This document shows, piece after piece, positions 1-8,509 of a DNA stretch of 64,000 nt. Position 1 is the stretch's first letter, and every line of letters starts with the position of its first letter. The notes under the pieces are model-generated. The model did not search any database and was not told the origin of the DNA. It saw only the letters and a list, made by a program, of their open reading frames with translations. Position numbers and translations under genes: made by a program. The DNA is from JADJNY01 sp046349615. GTDB taxonomy: Bacteria > Planctomycetota > UBA1135 > GCA-002686595. The stretch lies in NCBI GenBank assembly GCA_046349615.1, contig JAXMBZ010000005.1:62001-126000 (forward strand), written 5' to 3'.

Positions 1-786
1 GGGGACGCAGCGCACGCCGCGCGACTTCAAATCGGCGGCGGTCTCCTCGACGTCCGTGCGGCGGAGGCAGTACACGATCCCCGCGTCGCCCGGATGCCGG
101 CGGATCACGGCGTGGATCTGGTCGGCTGCGTCGCGGCGCGGGAGCGCGCGGTAGGTCAGGTTCGGCCGATCGAAGCCGCCGACGAGCACGAGCGGGTCGA
201 CGAGCCCGAGCTGCTTCTGGATGTCCTCGCGGACCGACGGCGTCGCGGTCGCGGTGAACGCTTGGAGCGCGAGCCACGGGTGGCGCTTCTTGAGCCCGCC
301 GAGACCGCGGTACTCGGGGCGGAAGTCGTGGCCCCAATGACTGATGCAGTGCGCTTCGTCGATCGCGGCGCCGTTGAGGCCGAAACGGCGGAGCTCGTCG
401 AGGAAGCCCTCGACGAGCAGGCGCTCGGGCGAGACGTAGAGCAACTTGAGCTCGCCCGACTCCATGCGGCGCCACGTCGTGCGCCGTGCTTCGGCGTCCT
501 GCGCGCTGTTCAGCATGCCCGCGCCGACGCCGAACTCGAGGAGGCCCGCGACCTGGTCCTGCATCAGCGAGATCAGCGGGCTGACGACGAGCGTCAACCC
601 GGGGCGCACGAGCGCGGGGAGTTGGTAGCAGAGGCTCTTCCCGCCGCCGGTCGGGAGCACGACGAGCGCGTCGCGGCCCGCGAGCGACGCGCGGATCGCC
701 TCGTCCTGCATCGGACGCAGGCGCTCGAAGCCGAACACGGAGCGCAGGACCTCGCCGACGCGCGCTTCGGCGAGCGCGGGGTCCAT
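1..786 (-). CDS. recQ: RecQ-type ATP-dependent DNA helicase (N-terminal part, runs off left edge)
   Basis: RecQ-family 3'-5' DNA helicase that unwinds recombination and repair intermediates. The visible 262 codons read from ATG at 786 to the window edge. They contain the Walker A stretch LPTGGGKS followed by LCYQLPA, motif Ia (SPLISLMQDQV), the DEAH box in IDEAHCISHWGHDFRPEYR with the aromatic-rich loop diagnostic of RecQ, motif III (FTATAT) and the FDRPNLTY segment that opens the second RecA domain. The zinc-binding, WH and HRDC regions lie outside the window, so this could be a long or a minimal RecQ. It is divergent from the next gene across a 446-bp gap. Family assignment is certain; the paralogue is not. 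Confidence 0.93.
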   Translation of the reverse strand, partial: MDPALAEARVGEVLRSVFGFERLRPMQDEAIRASLAGRDALVVLPTGGGKSLCYQLPALVRPGLTLVVSPLISLMQDQVAGLLEFGVGAGMLNSAQDAEARRTTWRRMESGELKLLYVSPERLLVEGFLDELRRFGLNGAAIDEAHCISHWGHDFRPEYRGLGGLKKRHPWLALQAFTATATPSVREDIQKQLGLVDPLVLVGGFDRPNLTYRALPRRDAADQIHAVIRRHPGDAGIVYCLRRTDVEETAADLKSRGVRCVP

Positions 787-1232
787 GCCGGTCCCCGCGG
801 TCGCGAGGTCGAGGTCGAAGCCGTCCACGACTGCGGATTGGAGCGCGCGCGCGCGCGCGATCAAGGGCCGAGTGGGCGCTCCGCCGGAAGCCTGTGCGGC
901 GCGCGCGCTCCCGAGGGAAGAGGTTTGGAGCGCGCGGCGGGCGAGGCGGGCGATTCCCCGGTTCCGTCCCCGCCGCGCGCGGTTCGTCGCGCCGTCCGCC
1001 GACGCTCGCCGCGGGCGCAGCGCGACCCGCCCTCGTCCGGCCGCGCCTCGGCGCCGCGCATTCGGTCGCTCGGAGCTGTTCCGTGCCGGGGAGACGTCCG
1101 ACCGCGCACGGGCGACGATCCTCGGCCTGCACGGATTCGACGCGGGGCTTTCCTCGCGCGCGCGCGGTCCGCATCCTCCGCACTTCGCGCGCCGTGCTCC
1201 GCTGCGGCCGCGTTCCCTCGGAGACCGCGCGC
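787..1232. other. Divergent intergenic region, no gene seen
   Basis: 446 bp between the divergent starts of recQ and the flavoprotein/4Fe-4S gene. It is extremely GC-rich, with a 17-nt alternating GC run at about 843-859. The downstream gene's frame stays open through it back to 894, but that extension is Arg/Pro/Ala-rich with no domain character, so it is probably not coding. It must hold both promoters; I cannot identify convincing -35/-10 pairs. Confidence 0.5.
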
Positions 1233-3599
1233 ATGAACGTCCTCGCTCGCTACGTGAACTGGCTCCACGGTCGCTGGCCCGCCGGCGCGGTCGAGAAGCT
1301 GCCCGACGTCGACGAGCGCGGCGCGACGAACGTGCCCGGGCTCTACGTCGTCGGCGACCTGACGGGGATCCCGCTGCTCAAGTTCTCCGCGGACTCGGGC
1401 GCGCGCGCCGTGCGGACGATCGCCGGCGACGCGTCGTTCCAGAAGGAGCGCGCGTCGAAGGCGGACGGCGTGCTCGACGTCGTGATCGTCGGCGCGGGCG
1501 TCTCCGGGATGGCGGCGGCGATCGAGGCGAAAGCGCTCGGGCTCGCGTTCGAGCTGCTCGAGGCGAGCGAGCCGTTCTCGACGGTCGTCAACTTCCCGAA
1601 GGCGAAGCCGATCTACACCTACCCGACGGACATGACGCCGCTCGGTGCGCTGCAGTTCACGGCAGAGGTCAAGGAGCCGCTCCTCGACGAAGTGCGCGCG
1701 ATCGCGAAGCAGCACGGCGTCGAGCCGCGCATCGCGCGCGCCGAGCGCGTCGTGCGCGACGGCGGCGTGTTCGAGGTCGTGATCCCCGATCGACCGAGCC
1801 TGCGCGCGCTCCGCGTCGTCGTCGCGATCGGCCGCTCGGGCAATTTCCGCAAGCTCGGCGTGCCGGGCGAGGACTCCGGGAAGGTCTTCAACCGCCTGCA
1901 CGACCCCAAGGAGTTCGCGGGGAAGCACGCGCTCGTCGTCGGCGGCGGCGACAGCGCGCTCGAGACCGCGATCGCGCTCGCCCAGTGCGGCGCGCACGTC
2001 GTGCTGAGCTACCGCAAGCCCGAGTTCGCGCGCCCCAAGCCCGAGAACGTCGAGCGCCTCGAGAAGCTCCGCGCGGATCCGAGCGCCGACGTCGCCGTCG
2101 AGACGCCGTCCTCCGAGCGCGTGACGACCGCGGTCGGCGGCTACATGGAGCAGCACAAGAAGCCCGGCTCGATCCGGCTCGAGCTCGCGAGCGCCGTGAA
2201 GCGCATCGATCCGAACACGGTCACGATCTCCGACGCGCAGAAGAAGGAGCACGTCCTCCCGAACGACGTCGTGTTCTCGATGATCGGCCGCGAGGCACCG
2301 CTCGAGTTCTTCCGCAAGTCGGGCGTGCGCATCCGCGGCGAGCTCGGCGCGCGCGCGTGGACCGCGTTCGCGCTCTTCGCGCTCTTCTGCGTGTTCGTCT
2401 ACAACTGGAAGGCGGGCGGGATGCTCAAGCACGCCTTCCAGGAGCACGGCTGGTTCCCGTTCAACGTGCCGGGCCTCTTGAAGGGCCTTTCCGCGAGCGC
2501 GGGCGACCCGTCGACGGTCCTCGGCACGCTCGCGATCACGCTCGAGGAGCCGGGCTTCTACTATTCGCTCGCGTATTGCGTGCTCGTCGTGTTGTTCGGG
2601 TTCCAGCGCATTCGCCGGCGGAAGACGCCCTACGTGAAGGTGCAGACCTCGACGTTGATGGCGGTGCAGCTCGTGCCGCTCTTCCTCCTGCCGTACTTCG
2701 TGCTGCCCTACCTCGGGCACAACGGCGCGTTCGACGCGGGCTTCGGGAAGACGCTCGCGGACGACCTGTTCCCCGTCGCGGGCTACGGCCACGGTCGCGA
2801 GTACTGGCGCGCGTTCGGCTTCGTCCTCGCGTGGCCGCTCTTCATCTGGAACGTGTTCACCGAGCAGCCGATGTGGGCGTGGCTCGCGATCAGCCTCGTG
2901 CAGACGTTCGTCCTGATCCCGCTGCTCGTGCGCAAGTTCGGCAAGGGCGCGTACTGCGGATGGATCTGCTCGTGCGGCGCGCTCGCGGAGACGCTCGGCG
3001 ACGCGCACCGGACGAAGATGCCGCATGGGAAGGTGTGGAACCGGCTGAACCTGGTGGGGCAGGCGATCCTGTGGATCGCGCTCGCGCTGTTCCTGATGCG
3101 CGTCGCGACTTGGACGCTGCCCGGGACGTGGATCGGCGAGCACGCGAAGTCGCTCTACTACGGTCTGCTCTCGGGGTGGAACGTGCTCGGCGTGCAGCTC
3201 AACTACTACTGGCTCGTCGACGTGTTCCTCGCGGGCGTCGTCGGCGTCGCGTTCTACTTCTGGTTCTCCGGGCGCGTGTGGTGCCGCTTCGCGTGCCCGC
3301 TCGCGGCGCTGATGCACGTCTACGCGCGCTTCTCGCGCTTCCGCATCCTGCCCGAGAAGAAGAAGTGCATCTCGTGCAACGTGTGCACGAGCGTCTGTCA
3401 CCAGGGCATCGACGTGATGAACTTCGCGAACAAGGGCCTCCCGATGGAGGACCCCGAGTGCGTCCGCTGCTCGGCGTGCGTGCAGAGCTGCCCGACCGGC
3501 GTGCTCGAGTTCGGCGAGGTCGATCCGAAGACCGGCGCCGTGACGCAGCGCGCGCGCTTGGCGGCGTCGCTGGTGCGGACGAGCGAAGCGTCGCACTGA
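1233..3599 (+). CDS. Fused NAD(P)/FAD oxidoreductase and NosR/NapH-type polyferredoxin membrane protein
   Basis: 788-residue fusion. Residues about 30-370 form a thioredoxin-reductase-like flavoprotein: GAGVSG at 87-92 (FAD Rossmann fold) and GGGDS at 237-241 (second nucleotide-binding fold). A GLYVVGDLTG segment, which normally ends such proteins, lies at 36-45 before the Rossmann fold. From about 375 the protein is membrane-embedded, with several helices and two NapH/NosR-type motifs, CGWICSCG (575-582) and CRFACP (684-689). A 2x[4Fe-4S] ferredoxin domain at 712-753 has CxxCxxCxxxC and CxxCxxCxxxCP. The likely role is passing electrons from NAD(P)H through flavin and Fe-S clusters at the inner membrane; the acceptor is unknown. 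I chose ATG 1233 because protein-like sequence starts there. It appears monocistronic. Confidence 0.85.
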   Translation: MNVLARYVNWLHGRWPAGAVEKLPDVDERGATNVPGLYVVGDLTGIPLLKFSADSGARAVRTIAGDASFQKERASKADGVLDVVIVGAGVSGMAAAIEAKALGLAFELLEASEPFSTVVNFPKAKPIYTYPTDMTPLGALQFTAEVKEPLLDEVRAIAKQHGVEPRIARAERVVRDGGVFEVVIPDRPSLRALRVVVAIGRSGNFRKLGVPGEDSGKVFNRLHDPKEFAGKHALVVGGGDSALETAIALAQCGAHVVLSYRKPEFARPKPENVERLEKLRADPSADVAVETPSSERVTTAVGGYMEQHKKPGSIRLELASAVKRIDPNTVTISDAQKKEHVLPNDVVFSMIGREAPLEFFRKSGVRIRGELGARAWTAFALFALFCVFVYNWKAGGMLKHAFQEHGWFPFNVPGLLKGLSASAGDPSTVLGTLAITLEEPGFYYSLAYCVLVVLFGFQRIRRRKTPYVKVQTSTLMAVQLVPLFLLPYFVLPYLGHNGAFDAGFGKTLADDLFPVAGYGHGREYWRAFGFVLAWPLFIWNVFTEQPMWAWLAISLVQTFVLIPLLVRKFGKGAYCGWICSCGALAETLGDAHRTKMPHGKVWNRLNLVGQAILWIALALFLMRVATWTLPGTWIGEHAKSLYYGLLSGWNVLGVQLNYYWLVDVFLAGVVGVAFYFWFSGRVWCRFACPLAALMHVYARFSRFRILPEKKKCISCNVCTSVCHQGIDVMNFANKGLPMEDPECVRCSACVQSCPTGVLEFGEVDPKTGAVTQRARLAASLVRTSEASH

Positions 3600-3660
3600 G
3601 CGAGCGCCGGGCCGAGACGCGGCGCGTTCGAAGTCTCGCGCTCGCCGCGCGACGCCTCAG

Positions 3661-3820
3661 AGCCTGTGAAGGAATCAGGGATGCCCGGCAGGGTTGTCCA
3701 GAGGCGTTCCGGCAAGGCGCGATGACGACGCGTATTCGCTGGCAATACTCGGAGGAATCGCAACGCCGCCGGGGCGCCTCTGGGCGAGCGTGACGGGTGT
3801 CTCTGATTTCTTCACAGGCT
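3661..3820. mobile_element. 160-bp MITE-like foldback element with 5-bp target duplication
   Basis: The left end AGCCTGTGAAGGAATCAGGG at 3661 is repeated inverted at the right end (top strand ...ATTTCTTCACAGGCT, ending 3820); about 25 of the terminal 30 bases match. The element is flanked by direct CTCAG copies at 3656-3660 and 3821-3825, as expected of a target-site duplication. A further internal inverted pair (CCAGAGGCG 3699-3707 with CGCCTCTGG 3775-3783) makes most of the element self-complementary. There is no transposase or plausible gene inside, so it would be non-autonomous. The right-hand CTCAG contains the stop codon of the leftward gene ending at 3822. Confidence 0.7.
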
Positions 3821-3821
3821 C

Positions 3822-4580
3822 TCAGTCGAGGATGCGGCCGAGGTTCTCCGTCAGCCCGAACACGAGCTGGAACCCCGGCACGTCGTCGTTCAACGCAAGC
3901 ACGCAACCGACGTCGAGCACGAGCAGGCGGCACGGATTCCACGCGACGCCGAGCGTCGCGAACGCGGGCGCGAAGTCCTGCTCCGGCACCCACGCCTGCA
4001 CGACTTCGCCGAAGAACGACGCGCGCCCGACGAACGGCGATGCCGCCGAGAGCGCGACGGCGTGTCCGACGTCGGGGTCGCGCGAGCCGCGCTGACCGTA
4101 CGCGTCGAACTGGTAGTACGCGCTGACGATCCAACCTTCGAAGACCTGCGTCGCCGCCGCGCCGATGGACACGTCGAGTTCGCCCGTGCCGAGCCCGGCC
4201 TCGCGCACTCCCGTCGGCAGCTTCACGGCGCCCTGGAGCGCGAACCCCGGTCCTTCCGCGCTCGGATCGACGAAGCGGTGCTTCGCGCCGAGCGTCACGT
4301 CGCCCGCGCCGTGGCTGTCGGGGCCCTCGAGCTCCACGTGCTGGAACGGCGCCCAGCCGAGGAACATCTCGGTGTGGTCGCCCGCGCCGTACTTCAGCGT
4401 CGTCGGCAGGAGCAGCGCGTCCGCGGGCTCCGCGACGACGCCGACCTCGACTTCGAACGAACCCGCCGGCGGCGTGCCGGTGTCCGTCGAGAAGAAGGAA
4501 CGCTGCGCGGTGACGGGGTCCGTCGCGTCGACCGCGCGACACGCGACGAGCGACGCGGAGAGGGCGAGGAGGTGGCGCAT
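3822..4580 (-). CDS. Secreted outer-membrane beta-barrel-like protein of unknown function
   Basis: 252-residue exported protein. The N-terminus has a short hydrophobic signal ending in LVAC at residues 12-15, which fits a lipoprotein box as well as an ordinary signal. The rest alternates Gly/aromatic-rich beta segments (LPTTLKYGAGDHTEMFLGWAP, PGFALQGAVKLPTG and similar) and ends in a strand-like C-terminus, resembling transporter-like outer-membrane barrels of the phenol-degradation meta-pathway type. Function is not known. ATG at 4580 is chosen because the signal peptide starts there. The gene is divergent from the small membrane protein at 4707. Its stop codon lies in the target-site duplication of the MITE-like element, so its original 3' flank has been replaced. 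Confidence 0.65.
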   Translation of the reverse strand: MRHLLALSASLVACRAVDATDPVTAQRSFFSTDTGTPPAGSFEVEVGVVAEPADALLLPTTLKYGAGDHTEMFLGWAPFQHVELEGPDSHGAGDVTLGAKHRFVDPSAEGPGFALQGAVKLPTGVREAGLGTGELDVSIGAAATQVFEGWIVSAYYQFDAYGQRGSRDPDVGHAVALSAASPFVGRASFFGEVVQAWVPEQDFAPAFATLGVAWNPCRLLVLDVGCVLALNDDVPGFQLVFGLTENLGRILD

Positions 4581-4706
4581 GGGGGAGCGGGACGATACGG
4601 ACGAAGGCGCGGCCCGAAAAGCCCCGCGCGCGAAGCTGGCGGCGCGCGCTCGCGCCTGCGATGCTCCCGAAGACCCGGTCCGCGGTCGCGCGCCGGCCTC
4701 CGACCG

Positions 4707-5228
4707 ATGGCTTCGATCCGCATCGTCCTCGCCTGCGTGCTCCTCGCCTGTCTCTACGGCATCGCGCACGACCAGATCACCGCGCGCCTCTCGATCGAGT
4801 ACTTCACGCTCGGCCATCCGCCGCTCGGTCTCGGAGACAGCCCGACCGTGCTCGGCCTCGCGTGGGGCGTGCTCGCGACGTGGTGGATGGGCCTCGGCAT
4901 CGGCCTCGCGCTCGCGCTCTCCGCGCGCGCGGGCCGCTGGCCCAAGCTCGACCTGCGCGCGCTGCGCACGCCGATCCTCGCCTTCGTCACGATCCTCTTC
5001 GTGCTCGCGATGATGGCCCTGATGGCCGGCTGGGCCGCCGGCGTCTCCGACCGGTTCCGTCCACCGCCGTCGATCGCCGACCAAGTACCCTACGAGCGCT
5101 GGAAGCACTTCACCGCCGCCGCATGGGCCCACTCCGCGTCCTATTTCTTCGGCACGATCGGCACCCTCGCCCTCTGCACGCACACGCTCCTCCTCCGCTG
5201 GCGCGCGCGCCGGAGAAGCGGGGGTTGA
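4707..5228 (+). CDS. Small integral membrane protein (four predicted helices)
   Basis: 173 residues with about four hydrophobic segments: an N-terminal one from residue 4, then around 48-70, 87-112 and 142-165. The segment after the first helix, HDQITARLSIEYFTLGHPP, recalls a conserved hypothetical family of small membrane proteins that I know from planctomycetes and relatives; no function is established to my knowledge. The start is ATG 4707, 126 bp from the divergent gene. The stop codon (5226-5228) falls in the loop of a strong hairpin, so transcription probably ends right at the end of the gene. Confidence 0.65.
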   Translation: MASIRIVLACVLLACLYGIAHDQITARLSIEYFTLGHPPLGLGDSPTVLGLAWGVLATWWMGLGIGLALALSARAGRWPKLDLRALRTPILAFVTILFVLAMMALMAGWAAGVSDRFRPPPSIADQVPYERWKHFTAAAWAHSASYFFGTIGTLALCTHTLLLRWRARRRSGG

Positions 5229-5239
5229 GCCCCCGCTTC
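5215..5239 (+). terminator. Hairpin overlapping the stop codon of the 4707-5228 gene
   Basis: A perfect 10-bp stem (GAAGCGGGGG at 5215-5224 with CCCCCGCTTC at 5230-5239) closes a five-base loop, TTGAG, that contains the TGA stop codon. No T-run follows. Read as a terminator or 3'-end stabiliser. Confidence 0.6.
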
Positions 5240-5290
5240 ACGAGCCGAGCCCCCCAATCTCCGCGCAACGAGATGCTGAGAGACCCTAGA

Positions 5291-5339
5291 ACTCGGTGCT
5301 CGATCAGGCCGGTTCCTCCGGCCTGATCGAGCACCGAGT
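5291..5339. terminator. Perfect 22-bp inverted repeat hairpin
   Basis: Left arm 5291-5312 starts ACTCGGTGCTCG and right arm 5318-5339 is its exact reverse complement around the loop TTCCT. It lies between two rightward genes and before the start at 5420. There is no T-tract. It could be a second terminator, an RNA processing site or a protein-binding palindrome. Confidence 0.55.
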
Positions 5340-5419
5340 CTGGAATGCGAAGCATCCAAATGTGCGCCTTGGCTCGCAGTCTCCTTCGCGCTCATCTCCC
5401 TCCCGCGCTCCCCCCCGTC

Positions 5420-6733
5420 ATGCTCACCACGACCCTCCTCCTCCTCGCCCTCCAAACCACCCCGCGCTTCCCCGTCGGCGACGACTTCGAGTCCCTCCCG
5501 CGCACCGGCGCACCCCAACCCGTCTACGCGCCGTCCCCCGACCACCCGCTGAACCAACTCCACGCGCTCCTCTTCCTCGCCGACGTCACCCCCGACGAAG
5601 TCGGCGCCGCGCTCCCGACCGAGCGCCGCGCGAGCGGCCTCGACGACGCGCACTTCTTCGTCGGCAAGTGGCCGATCCCGCAGCGCAAGGGCCAACCCAC
5701 CGACCACCGCTGGTTCGGCGGCGACGTCCGAACCTCGCCGCTCGTCACCCTCGACGCCGAGCACGACGCGAAGCTCGTCGAACTCTGCACGCGCTTCGAC
5801 ACGCCCGAGGAAGTCGCCGCCGTCCCCGAGCTCGCGAACCCGCTCGCGCGCCTGCTCCTGCAATGGGACGCGCTCCAGGTGCTCGTGCGCATGGACCGCA
5901 AGGATTTCGGCTCCGACGCCGCTCGGCGCGCGCTCCACCGCGTCGTGCGCGCGCTCGCGCAATCGCGTGCGACGCTGCTCGCGCTCCCTTCGGGGTTCGA
6001 GGCCCTGCGCGCGCAATTCCCCGCGGGCTCGCCGAAGGACCGGCGCGCGCCCTTCCTCGATCGCGCGCTCCTCGTGGACCCCGCGGGCCCGTGGGTCGAG
6101 GTCCAGCGCAAGTCGACCGCGCTCTTCGACGCGAAGAACTCGCTCCGTTCGGCGCGCGCGTTCCTCTCGCTCGGCCCCGCGTCGAAGCGCGCCGACGCGC
6201 TCGCGCTCGTCGCCGCCGTCGCGGCCGCGAAGACGGACGCGGAGCTTCCGAAGCTGCCGACGGGCGCGGAGGTCGCGCTCGTCCTCACGCTCGTGGGCGT
6301 CGACACGGACGGCAAACCGGTCGCGACGAACGTGATCGACGAAGTGCGCGTGCGCGCGCTCGTCGGGCCCGAGGAACTCTCCGCGACGAACGACACGAGC
6401 TCGCGCGACGGCTGGAACCACTGGGTGTTCGCGCGCACGCGGCGCGGGAGCCTCGTCGCGCCGGACGAGGGCGCGTTCCGCTTCGTGCCGGACACGGCGC
6501 AGTCGCTCTTCCTCGAATACGGCACGGCGAAGCACACGACGTACGCCGCGCAGTGCGCGCTCTGCCACCGCGCGACGAACGGCGGCGGTCAAGCGCCGTC
6601 GGGCGTGCGCATGCTCTCGCGGTTCGCCGAACCGAAGTCGATCACCGATCCGCGCACGCGGCTCGACCAAGCCGAGGGCGAGGTCGGGCCCGTGCTCGAG
6701 AGCCTCGCTCGGCGCTACGGATCCGCGCGCTGA
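5420..6733 (+). CDS. Secreted protein with a single C-terminal heme-c motif
   Basis: 437 residues with a hydrophobic leader (MLTTTLLLLALQT). Most of the protein has no recognisable domain. Near the C-terminus (about residue 378) is CALCH inside YAAQCALCHRATNGGG, a CxxCH heme-c site, with RMLSRFAEP downstream supplying a Met that could be the axial ligand. This suggests a periplasmic heme-carrying protein, as in planctomycete secreted proteins with short cytochrome tails. An in-frame ATG at 5345 would add 25 residues, but the 5420 start gives a standard signal peptide. It stands alone between the hairpin at 5291-5339 and the leftward PilZ gene. Confidence 0.6.
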   Translation: MLTTTLLLLALQTTPRFPVGDDFESLPRTGAPQPVYAPSPDHPLNQLHALLFLADVTPDEVGAALPTERRASGLDDAHFFVGKWPIPQRKGQPTDHRWFGGDVRTSPLVTLDAEHDAKLVELCTRFDTPEEVAAVPELANPLARLLLQWDALQVLVRMDRKDFGSDAARRALHRVVRALAQSRATLLALPSGFEALRAQFPAGSPKDRRAPFLDRALLVDPAGPWVEVQRKSTALFDAKNSLRSARAFLSLGPASKRADALALVAAVAAAKTDAELPKLPTGAEVALVLTLVGVDTDGKPVATNVIDEVRVRALVGPEELSATNDTSSRDGWNHWVFARTRRGSLVAPDEGAFRFVPDTAQSLFLEYGTAKHTTYAAQCALCHRATNGGGQAPSGVRMLSRFAEPKSITDPRTRLDQAEGEVGPVLESLARRYGSAR

Positions 6734-6788
6734 CGCGCGCCCGACGCGGCGAGGTCCGCGTTCGGCGCGCGTTCACCGGGAGCCGGGC

Positions 6789-7187
6789 TCAGCCCGCGTC
6801 GCGCTTCTTGCGGAAGCCGTGGTGCGACTCGAACTCCGCGCGGACCCGGTCGGGGTTCTCGGCGTGGAGGTAGATCAGCTTCTGGAGGTGCTCCCAGCTC
6901 TCCGCGTCGATCTCGATGAACTCGACGCCGTGACCGAACGGCGTGCAGCGCTCGATGCGCCCGCGCGCGCGGATCACGAAGCCCTCGGTGCGGCCCTGCG
7001 GGAAGATCTCGAGCTTCACCAGCGTGCCGTCGGAGAGCATCGGGTCTCCGGCGTAGAGCACGCCGCGCGCGCAGATGTCGTGCACGTGGCCTTCGGACAC
7101 CTGGTTCGTGTCGGTGGTCAGCGTCGTGCTCATGAGCACGGGAACGCGGGTGAATTCTCGGTCCTGGGGGAACGGTTGCTGCGTCAT
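6789..7187 (-). CDS. PilZ-domain protein, probable c-di-GMP receptor
   Basis: 132-residue single PilZ domain. The N-terminal RxxxR signature is present as REFTR (10-14). The second signature, (D/N)xSxxG, appears as DICARG (37-42), with Cys where Ser is usual. The strands GTLVKLEIFP, FVIRARGRIERC and HGVEFIEID follow in PilZ order. PilZ domains bind c-di-GMP and alter partner activity. The diguanylate cyclase upstream on the same strand (158 bp away) makes a local make/sense pair plausible. ATG 7187 is preferred over an in-frame start 16 codons upstream because the conserved domain begins here. The Ser-to-Cys change may weaken binding. Confidence 0.82.
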   Translation of the reverse strand: MTQQPFPQDREFTRVPVLMSTTLTTDTNQVSEGHVHDICARGVLYAGDPMLSDGTLVKLEIFPQGRTEGFVIRARGRIERCTPFGHGVEFIEIDAESWEHLQKLIYLHAENPDRVRAEFESHHGFRKKRDAG

Positions 7188-7345
7188 GGGTGGTCTCGCT
7201 CGACGTCGAGAACCCAGGGTCGGCGCTTCCCGCACAGGTTCTTGAGCAGGCGCGCTGCGATCCTCTCACGAGAGCGCCCGGTCCGCATTGACGCTGCGGC
7301 GGACTGCGCACCGTCGCGCCCTCCCCAAGGGCGATCGTCGGGGAC

Positions 7346-8287
7346 TCAGACGTCTCCGCGCGCTTCGAGCGAGCGGTAGTACACCGCCTGTCCGCCGCCC
7401 ATCGCCTTCGCCGCGTGGAGCGCGCTCTCCGCGTGCAGTCGCAGCGTCTCGAGCCCGTCGAGGTCCGTTCCGTCGTACGTCTCGAACCCGATGCTGGTGC
7501 TGACGACGAGGCCGCTCGCGCGCGTCGAAAGCTGCGGCGAGAGGCGCGCGACCGCGTCGCGCAGTCTGCGCACGGCGTGCGCGGCCTCGATTCGGCCGGT
7601 GTAGGGGAGGAGCACGGCGAACTCGTCGCCGCCGAGACGTCCCGCGACGTCCTCCTGACGGAGGTTCTTGCGGATCGCCTCGCCGACCTTCTCGATCACG
7701 AGGTCGCCGACCGTGTGGTCCCACTGCTTGTTGATGCGACCGAAGCCGTCGAGATCGAGGATCAGGAGCGCGAGCTCGAAGTGGTGACGCTGCGCGGCGC
7801 TGACGTGCTCGACGAGCCGGCGCTGGAACGCGTCCGGGCGCAGGAGGTCCGTGCGGTCGTCGTGCGCCGCGCGGTGTTCGAGCGCGAGCACGCGCTGGCG
7901 TTCCGCGGCGAGCGCGAGCACGCGCTCGAGCCGCAGCCGGAACTCCTCGTCGCGCGCGTCGCGCGCGAGCCAGTCGATCCACGGACTCGCGTGGGCTCGC
8001 AGGGCCTCGATCGCGGCCCGCGGATCGGTCGGATCCGCGAGCAGGAGCCCCGGCACACCGTCGCCCGCTCGGGCCCGGAGCGCAGCGAGCTCCTCGGCGC
8101 CGCCGCCGACCCAGGGGTCGAGCACGAACGCGTCGATCGGCCGCTCCAGGGCGGCGAGGGTGTCGCGGACCGAGGTCGTCCGTTCGACCGGCGTTCCGGC
8201 GTGGTCCCAGGCCCGTGCCCGCTCGGCGAGCCCGGCTTCGGGGCGTCCGCCGTGGTCGGCGAACAGGATCCGGAGGGGTGCGGACAT
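7346..8287 (-). CDS. Diguanylate cyclase with degenerate receiver-like N-terminus
   Basis: 313 residues. The C-terminal GGDEF domain has an intact active-site motif GGDEF at 219-223 and an upstream LDLDGFGRINK segment with the metal-binding Asp, so it should convert two GTP to c-di-GMP. The RxxD inhibitory I-site is present (Arg210 to Asp213, five residues before GGDEF), implying product feedback. Residues 1-110 look like a receiver fold but lack a clear acidic pocket, so phosphorylation control is doubtful. A coiled linker spans about 115-145. There is no membrane segment: a soluble enzyme. It is followed on the same strand by the PilZ gene. Confidence 0.88.
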   Translation of the reverse strand: MSAPLRILFADHGGRPEAGLAERARAWDHAGTPVERTTSVRDTLAALERPIDAFVLDPWVGGGAEELAALRARAGDGVPGLLLADPTDPRAAIEALRAHASPWIDWLARDARDEEFRLRLERVLALAAERQRVLALEHRAAHDDRTDLLRPDAFQRRLVEHVSAAQRHHFELALLILDLDGFGRINKQWDHTVGDLVIEKVGEAIRKNLRQEDVAGRLGGDEFAVLLPYTGRIEAAHAVRRLRDAVARLSPQLSTRASGLVVSTSIGFETYDGTDLDGLETLRLHAESALHAAKAMGGGQAVYYRSLEARGDV

Positions 8288-8509
8288 GGTGCGGAGCGGG
8301 TGGGACCCGAGATCGAAGTCTATCCCGCCCCGGGAAGTCCGGGCTCCGGTGGGTCCTGGCCCCCTTCGGTGGTGGACGGCCTCCACAGGGCGAGCGGTGG
8401 GGGAAAGAGGGCCGACCCGCGCCGGTTCCGGCCCACGAATCGGTCCCCACCCGCGAAGGGGGCCGGGAGCTCGAGGGGGGCGGTGGGCGCGGCCCCGCCC
8501 GCGCTCGGA

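Noticed and set aside
785..3793. Very long open frames on the opposite strand or in other frames of real genes (for example 785-3793 plus, 861-3596 minus, 50831-54571 plus)
   Set aside because: Arg/Ala/Pro-dominated products with no domain; they are the mirror effect of extreme GC at third codon positions over clearly recognisable genes.
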